This document shows positions 42,174-48,997 of a stretch of 64,000 bases of DNA, in pieces. Under the pieces are notes generated by a model. It worked only from the letters and a program-made list of their open reading frames with translations. It was not told where the DNA came from and made no database searches. How positions within the stretch are numbered: the first letter of the stretch is position 1; each line of letters starts with the position of its first letter. The translations under genes and the position numbers were made by a program. The DNA lies in assembly GCF_035668035.1 (NCBI RefSeq), contig NZ_JAYMYJ010000106.1, positions 1 through 64,000 of the forward strand, written 5' to 3'. The DNA is from Thiothrix phosphatis (lineage in GTDB: Bacteria > Pseudomonadota > Gammaproteobacteria > Thiotrichales > Thiotrichaceae).

Positions 42174-43928
42174 TCAGGAAGTTTTGGGAAGTTTGAACAC
42201 CCACAGGCTGCCGCCCTGGTTGAGGTGCTTGATGCGCTTGGCAACGTCGCCGCCCCACAGTGGGACCGCACCACCCCAGCCGGATGGCACCGCCACAAAC
42301 TGTTCGCCGTCCTGTTCCCAGGTGATTGGGCAACCCACCACGCCGGAGCCGGTCTGGAATTTCCACAGCTCTTGGCCGGTCTTGGCATCAAACGCTTTCA
42401 GGTAGCCTTCCGGCGTGCCGGTAAATACCAGGTTGCCTGCGGTGGTCAGCACACCACCCCACAATGGGGAGTAGTTTTTGGCTTCCCACACGATCTTGCC
42501 GGTTTTCGGATCCATTGCCCGCAGTGCGCCAATGTAGTCTTCGTTCAGCGATTTGATGTTGAAACCGGCGCCGAGGTAAGCCGCACCTTTTTTGTAGGTG
42601 ATGGGCTCGTTCCAGATGTCCATGCCCCATTCATTGGCGGGTACGTAGAACAAATCCGTGTTGGGGTTGTAAGCCATTGGCATCCAGTTTTTGCCACCGA
42701 GGAACGACGGTGCAGCGAATACGGATTTACCCTTTTCCTCGCCTTCCGGTGCGCCAGGGCGGTTGTCGTCGTTGTATTCAGGGCGGCCAGTTTCCAGGTT
42801 GATGCCTTTGGCCCAGGTGATCTGGTTGACGAAGGGCGAAGCACTGATCAGCTTGCCATTGGTACGATCCAACACGTAGAAAAAGCCATTACGGTCAGCA
42901 TGGCCGCCAGCCTTGATGACCGTGCCGTCCGCTTGTTTCAGGTCGAAGGAAATGAATTCATTAACGCCGTCGAAGTCCCAGCCGTCATGTGGCGTCCATT
43001 GGTAGTGCCACTTGATGGTGCCGTCCGCCGGGTTGATTGCCAGGATGGAGGAGGAATACAGGTTGTCGCCGGGGCGCAGGTGCGAGTTCCACGGGGAGGG
43101 GTTGCCGGTGCCGAAGAACAGGGAATCGGTTTCTGCGTCGTAAGTGCCGCCCAGCCAGGTGGCCGCGCCGCCGGTTTTCCACAGGTCGCCCGGCCAGGTT
43201 TTACCCTGCTCGCCGGTGATGCCATTGTCCTGGCCGTTGAGGGTGCCCATGTGGCCTTCCACGGTGGGGCGTGACCAGATCAGTTTGCCGGTTTTGGCAT
43301 CGCGTGCTTCGACCTTGCCGACCACGCCGAATTCACCGCCGGAAACGCCGGTAATGACCATGCCTTTGACCACAATCGGCGCGGCGGTGTTGGAATAACC
43401 GGCCTTGTAGTCTTCCATTTTCTCTTTCCACACCACTTTGCCGGTGTCTTGGTCGAGTGCGACCAGTTGCGCATCCAGCGTAGAGAAAATGAACAGGTTG
43501 TCGTACAGCGCGCCACCACGGTTAACCACGTCGCAGCATGGCAGAATGCCGTCCGGCAGGCGGTGGTCGTATTGCCAGATTTCCTCACCGGTTTTGGCGT
43601 CGGCAGCAAATACACGGGAATAAGAGGCCGTTACGAAAATCTTGCCGTTATGCACCAGCGGCTGGGATTCCTGACCACGCTGTTTCTCATCGCCGTAAGA
43701 CAATACAAACGCGGGTACCAGATTTTTGACCGTTTCGGTATTGAGCTTGTCCAGCGGGCTGAAGCGCTGGCCTTGCAGGCCCATGCCGTAACTGACGACA
43801 TCGCCGGTGGTTTGGGCGTCGTTGGCAATGTCCTGATCGGTGACGGCTGCCATCAGGGCGGGGGTACTAAGTGCGCAACCGATGGTCAGCGCCAGTAAGG
43901 CTTTACGGAATGTTTGCTCTGCTTTCAT
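42174..43928 (-). CDS. PQQ-dependent alcohol dehydrogenase, lanthanide type (ExaF/PedH/XoxF-like)
   Basis: This encodes 584 residues with a signal peptide ending near Leu-Met-Ala-Ala. It is an eight-bladed quinoprotein. The vicinal disulfide Cys131-Cys132 that sits on PQQ is present. The catalytic Asp318 lies in Gly-Trp-Asp-Phe-Asp320-Gly-Val-Asn, and the extra Asp320, two residues on, is the known mark of enzymes using a lanthanide instead of calcium. Asn276 in Gly-Thr-Gly-Asn-Pro likely binds the metal. It oxidises primary alcohols in the periplasm and passes electrons to the next-gene cytochrome. GGAGGAGA precedes the ATG, and a GGTTGG promoter site lies 107-123 bp upstream in the end of pqqE. 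Confidence 0.93.
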   Translation of the reverse strand: MKAEQTFRKALLALTIGCALSTPALMAAVTDQDIANDAQTTGDVVSYGMGLQGQRFSPLDKLNTETVKNLVPAFVLSYGDEKQRGQESQPLVHNGKIFVTASYSRVFAADAKTGEEIWQYDHRLPDGILPCCDVVNRGGALYDNLFIFSTLDAQLVALDQDTGKVVWKEKMEDYKAGYSNTAAPIVVKGMVITGVSGGEFGVVGKVEARDAKTGKLIWSRPTVEGHMGTLNGQDNGITGEQGKTWPGDLWKTGGAATWLGGTYDAETDSLFFGTGNPSPWNSHLRPGDNLYSSSILAINPADGTIKWHYQWTPHDGWDFDGVNEFISFDLKQADGTVIKAGGHADRNGFFYVLDRTNGKLISASPFVNQITWAKGINLETGRPEYNDDNRPGAPEGEEKGKSVFAAPSFLGGKNWMPMAYNPNTDLFYVPANEWGMDIWNEPITYKKGAAYLGAGFNIKSLNEDYIGALRAMDPKTGKIVWEAKNYSPLWGGVLTTAGNLVFTGTPEGYLKAFDAKTGQELWKFQTGSGVVGCPITWEQDGEQFVAVPSGWGGAVPLWGGDVAKRIKHLNQGGSLWVFKLPKTS

Positions 43929-44031
43929 GTTGGAAATCTCCTCCTGCTATCGAGCCAAGTTGTGTCGGTACAGCCTGCGGCAGAGCTTCTCCCCTTGCTC
44001 TTGCAGGTGCTTGAAATCAGCTTAAAGGGGT

Positions 44032-45153
44032 TCAGGTTGGAAAAAGGTTGGGGTTTGCGGATTTTTGCCGTTGCCGGAAAATCATGGGCTTGGCTGGTGT
44101 TGACGCACCCAGTCTGCTGGCGTCAATTGCCTGCTCAATGACGTGATGATGCGGGGATTTGGCACAGGTCGGGTCAGCATTCGCCGGGTCGCCGCTCAGT
44201 TTGAACGCCTGACAATGACAGCCGCCGAAATCCTTTTCCCGTTCGTTACAACTGCGGCACGGCTCTTTCATCCAACCTTCGCCACGGAAATGATTGAAGC
44301 CGGGTGATTCGTTCCAGATCCATTCCAGACTGTGATCGCGCACATTGTGCAGCTCCAGCCCCGGCAGGTCGCGGGCGGCATGACAGGGTAATGCCATGCC
44401 GTCCGGCGCTACCGCGAGGAATACTCTGCCCCAGCCGCCGACGCAGGCTTTTGGCCGGTTTTCGTAGTAATCGGGCACGACGTAGTAGATTTTCATCTTG
44501 CCCTTGAGCTTTTCCTGATAGACATGGGCAATACGCTCGGCTTCGCGTACCTGCTCCAGCGTGGGTAACAGGTGGTCGCGGTTGAGCAGCGCCCAACCTT
44601 CAAACTGGGTGGTGGCCAGTTCCACATAATCGGCCTGCAACTCCACCGCCAGATCCAGCATTTGTGCAATGCGGTCGGAATTCTGCCGGTGGATAACGAA
44701 ACACAGCACCATCGGGTAGCCGTTCGCCTTGACTGCGCGCGCCATCTCCAGTTTGTGCTGGAAGGCGTGGGTTCCGGCCAGATAATCGTTCAGGGTGGCA
44801 TCGTCCGCCTGAAAGCTGACCTGGATGTGATCCAGCCCCAGTTCGCGGAAACGGGCAACCCGGTCTGCATCCATGCCAATGCCGGAGGTAATCAGGTTGC
44901 TGTAGTAGCCGAGTTTGCGCGCTTCCCCGATCAGTGCTTCCAGATCCTTGCGCACCAGTGGTTCGCCGCCGGAAAAGCCGAGTTGTGCCGCGCCCAACTG
45001 GCGGGCTTCGTGCAATACGCGCAGCCAGCCTTCGGTGTCGAGCTCGTCCTTCTTCGGCACCAGATTGAGCGGGTTGCTGCAATACGGGCATTGCAACGGG
45101 CAGGAATGGGTGACTTCGGCCAACAGCCACAGCGGTGGAGGTGGCTTAGACAT
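44032..45153 (-). CDS. pqqE: PQQ biosynthesis radical SAM enzyme
   Basis: This encodes 373 residues. The radical SAM cluster motif is Cys18-Pro-Leu-Gln-Cys22-Pro-Tyr-Cys25. The C-terminal SPASM cysteines appear around Glu-Pro-Cys-Arg-Ser-Cys-Asn-Glu-Arg and Gly-Gly-Cys-His-Cys. It links Glu and Tyr side chains of PqqA, delivered by PqqD. The start is the ATG at 45153, overlapping pqqD. The last codons (Asn-Pro-Asn-Leu-Phe-Pro-Thr) are written across the GGTTGG promoter motif of the dehydrogenase gene, so coding and promoter functions overlap here. Confidence 0.95.
   Translation of the reverse strand: MSKPPPPLWLLAEVTHSCPLQCPYCSNPLNLVPKKDELDTEGWLRVLHEARQLGAAQLGFSGGEPLVRKDLEALIGEARKLGYYSNLITSGIGMDADRVARFRELGLDHIQVSFQADDATLNDYLAGTHAFQHKLEMARAVKANGYPMVLCFVIHRQNSDRIAQMLDLAVELQADYVELATTQFEGWALLNRDHLLPTLEQVREAERIAHVYQEKLKGKMKIYYVVPDYYENRPKACVGGWGRVFLAVAPDGMALPCHAARDLPGLELHNVRDHSLEWIWNESPGFNHFRGEGWMKEPCRSCNEREKDFGGCHCQAFKLSGDPANADPTCAKSPHHHVIEQAIDASRLGASTPAKPMIFRQRQKSANPNLFPT
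44035..44051 (-). promoter_or_regulatory. GGTTGG tandem site, promoter of the alcohol dehydrogenase operon
   Basis: GGTTGG-AAAAA-GGTTGG on the plus strand, the best match to consensus. Leftward, the -10-like TAAGCT (44019-44024) is exactly 10 bp away. The site lies within the last codons of pqqE. Confidence 0.78.
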
Positions 45154-45415
45154 AACGTATCCACCCGCGCTCAAGCGCTTCATGCAGGAAGCTGACAACA
45201 TCCTCGCGCAAGCCTTCCGCTTCGTAGGCATTTTCCAGGTCGGCGATCACGCCGATGACACTGCGCTGGCCGTCGCAAAAGCCGAGGATGGCGGCGGCGG
45301 TATCATTCAGTTGCACCATGCCTTCCGGGTACAGCAGCACATGGCATTCCTGCACCGGTTCCCACTGGAAACGGTAGCCGGGGGCGATGGCAGGTTTGGC
45401 GTGCAAATCAGGCAT
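45146..45415 (-). CDS. pqqD: PQQ biosynthesis peptide chaperone
   Basis: This encodes 89 residues, the normal size. PqqD binds the PqqA peptide and presents it to PqqE. The family pattern is clear: Pro-Gly-Tyr-Arg-Phe-Gln-Trp-Glu, Leu-Leu-Tyr-Pro-Glu-Gly-Met-Val-Gln-Leu-Asn and Ala-Ala-Ala-Ile-Leu-Gly-Phe-Cys-Asp-Gly. The start is the ATG at 45415; the open frame upstream to 45499 is in pqqC. It overlaps pqqC by 8 bp and pqqE by 8 bp. Confidence 0.95.
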   Translation of the reverse strand: MPDLHAKPAIAPGYRFQWEPVQECHVLLYPEGMVQLNDTAAAILGFCDGQRSVIGVIADLENAYEAEGLREDVVSFLHEALERGWIRYV

Positions 45416-46151
45416 GTGCGGCCTCCTCAAGATTGAAGTAAGGCGGCATGTGCTGCACGTAGGCCAGATACATCGCATCCAGCATTGCCCACAACACATC
45501 CAGTTTGAATTTGAGGATTTGCAGGGCGCGCTGCTGCTGCTCGTAAGTGGTGAAATGCTGCAAGGTCAGAGCCAGACCGTGATCTACGTCGCGGTGCGCT
45601 TCGGTCAGGCGGTTGCGGAAATACTGCAAGCCTGCGTTATCGATCCAGGGGTAATGATCCGGCCAGCTTTGCAGGCGCTGGCGGTGCGCCGTCGGCGCAA
45701 ACAGTTCGGTCAGCGAGGAACACACGCCTTCGCGCCAGTCCGCGTGGTGCACGAAGTTGATGTAGGCATCCACCGCGAAACGCACACCCGGCAAGACATG
45801 GCGCTGGTCGAGCAACTCTTCGCGCGGCACACCGCAGGCTTCACCCAGTCGCAGCCAGGCTTCGATGCCGCCGTCGGAGACGTGGTCGGTCGCCGAGCCG
45901 CCGTCATGGTCGAGGATGCGCTGAATCCATACCCGACGCACTTCCCGGTCGGGGCAGTTGAACAGCAGGGCGGCGTCCTTACGTGGAATCGTCACCTGAT
46001 AGTAGAAGCGGTTAGCCGCCCAGCCACGCAACTGCTCGGGCGTCAGTTTGCCTGCGTACATCATCTGTTGAAACGGGTGGTGAATGTGGTAATAGCGCCC
46101 CATGGCGCGCAATTGCTGCTCGAATTCGGCAGGCGTCCACGCTGTCGTCAT
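45408..46151 (-). CDS. pqqC: Pyrroloquinoline-quinone synthase
   Basis: This encodes 247 residues. PqqC carries out the final ring closure and eight-electron oxidation using O2 without metal or cofactor. It has the all-helical TENA/THI-4 fold with Met-Gly-Arg-Tyr-Tyr-His-Ile-His-His-Pro-Phe near the start. Arg-Gly-Trp-Ala-Ala-Asn-Arg-Phe-Tyr-Tyr-Gln and Asp-His-Asp-Gly follow. GAGAGGAGAA precedes the ATG. Although in the pqq run, it has its own GGTTGG site with a -10, so synthesis of the cofactor can be raised at two points. Confidence 0.96.
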   Translation of the reverse strand: MTTAWTPAEFEQQLRAMGRYYHIHHPFQQMMYAGKLTPEQLRGWAANRFYYQVTIPRKDAALLFNCPDREVRRVWIQRILDHDGGSATDHVSDGGIEAWLRLGEACGVPREELLDQRHVLPGVRFAVDAYINFVHHADWREGVCSSLTELFAPTAHRQRLQSWPDHYPWIDNAGLQYFRNRLTEAHRDVDHGLALTLQHFTTYEQQQRALQILKFKLDVLWAMLDAMYLAYVQHMPPYFNLEEAAHA

Positions 46152-46197
46152 ATCTTGGTTCTCCTCTCCCAGATTGCGTTCAGTATGGAAGTGGAGG

Positions 46198-46214
46198 GGT
46201 TGGCGAAAGGTTGG
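46198..46214 (-). promoter_or_regulatory. GGTTGG tandem site, promoter of pqqCDE
   Basis: GGTTGG-CGAAA-GGTTGG on the plus strand. Leftward, CATACT (46182-46187) lies 10 bp beyond as the -10, and pqqC starts at 46151. The site is in the pqqB-pqqC gap. Confidence 0.75.
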
Positions 46215-46230
46215 TTAGGAGGCTGGAGGC

Positions 46231-47148
46231 TTACAACTCCAGCAACATCCCGTCAAAGGAAACCTCAATTCCAGCTTCAGCCAGCACGGCCCGTTCCGGC
46301 GAATCTTCATCCAGGATCGGATTGGTGTTGTTGATGTGGATCAGAACCTTGCGGGTGGAGGGGAAATTCGCCAGCCATTCCAGCATACCACCTGCGCCTG
46401 ATTGCGGCAGATGGCCCATTTCACGGGCTTTTTTAACGCCTACCTGACGGCGTTGCATTTCATCATCTGTCCAGCAGGTGCCATCAACCAGCACACAATC
46501 AGCGTCGGCGAAAAAGGCTTGCAGGTGCGGCTCGATTTCACCCAGACCGGGGGCGTAGAACAGTCTGCCGCCAGTGCTGGTATCTTCAAACCAGAAGCCT
46601 GCGTTATCACCAATACCAGGGTTGTGGCGATGCGGGGAATAAGGCGGTGCTTTGCTGTTGAGTCCTACCGGTGTAATCCGCAGGTGGTCGATGCCGGGAA
46701 TGCTGAGGGCGGAACCATCCAGCGGCAGCGTATGCCGGTTCACCCCGCAATAATGCTGCAACATGTTCAGCACTGGGAAGCCGGTGGTCAGGTCTTCGTA
46801 CACGCTGTCGGTGCAATACAATTCCAGCGGCTTGGGGCTTTCACGCAGAATCAGCAAGCCGGTGGTGTGGTCAATCTGGCTGTCGGCCAGCATCACAGCG
46901 GCAATGCCGGTATCACGCAACTGGCGGGCAGGTTGCAACAGTGGGTGATTGGCATTGAGCTGGGTGCGGATGTCAGGCGAGGCATTCACCAGCAGCCAGT
47001 TTACCTTGTCGGTGGATACCGCGATGGATGACTGGGTGCGGGCGTAGGCTGCAATCGAGCCATTCCGTTCCCCTGCGCACATCGGGCAATTACAGTTCCA
47101 CTGCGGGAATCCACCTCCCGCAGCGGAACCAAGAACCAGTACAAACAA
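46231..47148 (-). CDS. pqqB: PQQ biosynthesis protein PqqB (MBL-fold oxygenase)
   Basis: This encodes 305 residues. The start pattern Val-Leu-Gly-Ser-Ala-Ala-Gly-Gly-Gly-Phe-Pro-Gln-Trp-Asn-Cys-Asn-Cys is canonical. Asp-Ser-Gln-Ile-Asp-His-Thr-Thr-Gly is the MBL-type metal region. PqqB is believed to hydroxylate a tyrosine-derived intermediate. The start is a TTG at 47148, four bases after the pqqA stop, with no ribosome-binding site visible. Translation probably depends on ribosomes finishing pqqA. Confidence 0.94.
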   Translation of the reverse strand: MFVLVLGSAAGGGFPQWNCNCPMCAGERNGSIAAYARTQSSIAVSTDKVNWLLVNASPDIRTQLNANHPLLQPARQLRDTGIAAVMLADSQIDHTTGLLILRESPKPLELYCTDSVYEDLTTGFPVLNMLQHYCGVNRHTLPLDGSALSIPGIDHLRITPVGLNSKAPPYSPHRHNPGIGDNAGFWFEDTSTGGRLFYAPGLGEIEPHLQAFFADADCVLVDGTCWTDDEMQRRQVGVKKAREMGHLPQSGAGGMLEWLANFPSTRKVLIHINNTNPILDEDSPERAVLAEAGIEVSFDGMLLEL

Positions 47149-47152
47149 GGGT

Positions 47153-47239
47153 TTAACGGTTCATGATGTACAGGTTGATTTCAAAACCGTAACGCATTTC
47201 CTTGAATGCCGGTTTGACCCATTTCATTGGCTTTTTCAT
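47153..47239 (-). CDS. pqqA: PQQ precursor peptide PqqA
   Basis: This is a 28-residue peptide, found by translating the gap between pqqB and the porin. It contains Lys-Glu-Met-Arg-Tyr-Gly-Phe followed by Glu20-Ile-Asn-Leu-Tyr24, the Glu-x3-Tyr pair that becomes PQQ. GAGGAG stands before the ATG at 47239. It is the first gene of pqqABCDE and has a GGTTGG promoter site 59-75 bp upstream. No pqqF protease is in this window. Confidence 0.93.
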   Translation of the reverse strand: MKKPMKWVKPAFKEMRYGFEINLYIMNR

Positions 47240-47297
47240 TGCGTATCACTCCTCTTTCAGTGACAGGTTGATCGGAGTATCCATTATGCGCCACCAA

Positions 47298-47314
47298 GGT
47301 TGGGGAAAGGTTGG
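47298..47314 (-). promoter_or_regulatory. GGTTGG tandem site, promoter of pqqAB
   Basis: GGTTGG-GGAAA-GGTTGG on the plus strand. Leftward, a strong -10, CATAAT (47283-47288), lies 9 bp beyond, about 44 bp before the pqqA ATG. It sits 8 bp after the end of the porin gene. Confidence 0.75.
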
Positions 47315-47321
47315 TGGGCGC

Positions 47322-48548
47322 TTAGAACGAGAGCATTGCCCCTACCGCAACACTGCCGGATTTATCGGTTCCAACACCTTCCAGGTCGCTTTTCTGGCGA
47401 GACACTTCACCAATCAGGCTCAGGTTGTCGGTCAGGCTGTGATACGCGCCCAGCGTGACCTTGTCGTTTTTGACATTGGTCAGATGGGTCTGCTTGCTTT
47501 GGGCAAGGTTGAGGCCCAGTTTGGTTTTGCCCAGCTTGTAGGTGGCTTGCACCATACCGCCTTTGGACTTTTCAGCCTCGCCGGTTGTGCTGTCAAAGCC
47601 GGGGAAGATAATGCCGCCAATCCCAAGCGTATCCATGCCTTTGCCTTGATAGTAGGAAGCGGCAAAGCTGGCTTTGTTGATATCCACTTTGCCGAAGACT
47701 TCTGCGCCCGTGATGCTGGGTTTGTTGCCATTGGCCAGTTTGACTTTCTGGCTCAGGCCACTGACAGAAACGTGCCCTTTAACGCCGTTGCCCCGGTCAA
47801 AGTCATAGCTGGCTTTGCCATGGAAACCTGGCTGGCCACCATCACGGGTGGACTGACTGGTAACGCCGTTGGATTCCTGCCCGTCGACGGGGTTGAAAAC
47901 GCCTACGGTGGCTTCAAAGCCATTTTTCTTCGGGGAACTCCAGTTGATCTGCGAGAGCCGGTCGGTATACACATAGCCGAAACCCAAACCGCCCAGCGTG
48001 GTATGACCCGGCCCGGCAGCGGTGAACATGGCACCGTTACCACTGAGGCTCATGTCATTGATGATCGGGTCGAATCCGAACAGGCCGAAGTCGCGCCCGG
48101 CCTTGACCGTACCCATGCGTTCATTGCCAAACGTCAGATAGACCTGACGGGCATCGACCGTGGAAAAGTCCAGCGCATCACCCGGCAATTTGTTGGTGTC
48201 CTGCGTGGCTGTACCGTAATAGACATTGACGTTGCCACTGATGTCGTAACCGTTTTGCTTGGTTTTTGCGCTGAAATTCAAGGAGGCAGGCAGCAAGCCG
48301 TTGGAAACGCTATGGGTGTCGCCATCCGTCAGCGTGCCGGTGTCTGGGTCAAGGCAGGCAAGCCCGGTCATGGTGCCGCCGCCAGCCCCCAGTTTGCCGC
48401 TGTCACATTGGGTCACCGTGTAGAAGGTGTTGACGTTGCCGCCCAACCCCAACTCCCAGTCACCAGCCTGCCAAGTGGCTGCTGAAGCCACGCTTGTGGA
48501 ACCGCTTAGAATGGCGGCCAGCAGTAATGCTATTGGGTTCTTACGCAT
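47322..48548 (-). CDS. Gram-negative general porin
   Basis: This encodes 408 residues from the ATG at 48548, preceded by GGAGAGGA; the frame extends upstream but lacks that. The signal peptide ends Val-Ala-Ser-Ala-Ala-Thr-Trp. The mature part begins Gln-Ala-Gly-Asp-Trp-Glu-Leu-Gly-Leu-Gly-Gly-Asn-Val-Asn-Thr-Phe, and the chain ends in Phe after alternating strands. Arg-Gln-Val-Tyr-Leu-Thr-Phe-Gly-Asn-Glu-Arg-Met-Gly is the porin_4 signature. It is adjacent to pqqA and preceded by two GGTTGG sites, so it probably admits the alcohol substrate or another solute of the pathway. It is not a TonB receptor, so a specific lanthanide uptake role is unlikely. Confidence 0.87.
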   Translation of the reverse strand: MRKNPIALLLAAILSGSTSVASAATWQAGDWELGLGGNVNTFYTVTQCDSGKLGAGGGTMTGLACLDPDTGTLTDGDTHSVSNGLLPASLNFSAKTKQNGYDISGNVNVYYGTATQDTNKLPGDALDFSTVDARQVYLTFGNERMGTVKAGRDFGLFGFDPIINDMSLSGNGAMFTAAGPGHTTLGGLGFGYVYTDRLSQINWSSPKKNGFEATVGVFNPVDGQESNGVTSQSTRDGGQPGFHGKASYDFDRGNGVKGHVSVSGLSQKVKLANGNKPSITGAEVFGKVDINKASFAASYYQGKGMDTLGIGGIIFPGFDSTTGEAEKSKGGMVQATYKLGKTKLGLNLAQSKQTHLTNVKNDKVTLGAYHSLTDNLSLIGEVSRQKSDLEGVGTDKSGSVAVGAMLSF

Positions 48549-48621
48549 ATAATCATCCTCTCCGATCTTATTGACTTCCCACCCGGAACATATTGGGCGG
48601 AGATTATGATTTGGCATATCA

Positions 48622-48638
48622 GGTTGGAAAAAGGTGGG
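48622..48638 (-). promoter_or_regulatory. GGTTGG tandem site upstream of the porin
   Basis: GGTTGG-AAAAA-GGTGGG on the plus strand, 74-90 bp before the porin start. The nearest good -10, CATAAT (48603-48608), is 13 bp away instead of 10. Confidence 0.65.
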
Positions 48639-48658
48639 CTATTTATTTTGAATGGAAC

Positions 48659-48796
48659 CTAATTTAAAAGATGACCCGATGTTTTTAATGACAAGAGATT
48701 ATTCACAATAACATTTCTATATGAAATGAAGGACATATCCCGAAAACAGTGCAATGTTTTTATTTCAGGATGTGAAAAGCTATTAAGTTCCGTCAT
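48659..48796 (-). CDS. Possible 45-residue small protein in the AT-rich porin leader
   Basis: An ATG-to-TAG frame reading leftward lies in the 449-bp gap 48549-48997. It has no strong ribosome-binding site and no recognisable motif. The stretch is clearly more AT-rich than its neighbours. It would be transcribed from the promoter at 48916-48948 if that promoter is real. The rest of the gap holds the two GGTTGG sites and nothing else I recognise. Treat it as a candidate only. Confidence 0.2.
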   Translation of the reverse strand: MTELNSFSHPEIKTLHCFRDMSFISYRNVIVNNLLSLKTSGHLLN

Positions 48797-48931
48797 TTTG
48801 TTCTTGCCTTTATCCGGCGCTTTTTGCTATTTAATTAATGGTCTTTCCAATCATGAGTTTACATGCTAGTCTCCGAAAAGAATGTGTAAGTTAATCAATT
48901 ATCATGTGAGGGTGGATATTACTTAAAGGAA

Positions 48932-48948
48932 GGTTGGGAAAAGGTTGG
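48932..48948 (-). promoter_or_regulatory. GGTTGG tandem site between porin and regulator
   Basis: GGTTGG-GAAAA-GGTTGG on the plus strand. Leftward, a near-perfect -10, TAATAT (48916-48921), lies exactly 10 bp beyond. It would drive a transcript with a roughly 360-nt leader into the porin. The site is also 50-66 bp before the rightward regulator gene, so it may autoregulate it. Confidence 0.72.
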
Positions 48949-48997
48949 CAGGCCCTTTTTTCACCACGCACAATCGCTTTGACGCAGGAGGAGGCGT

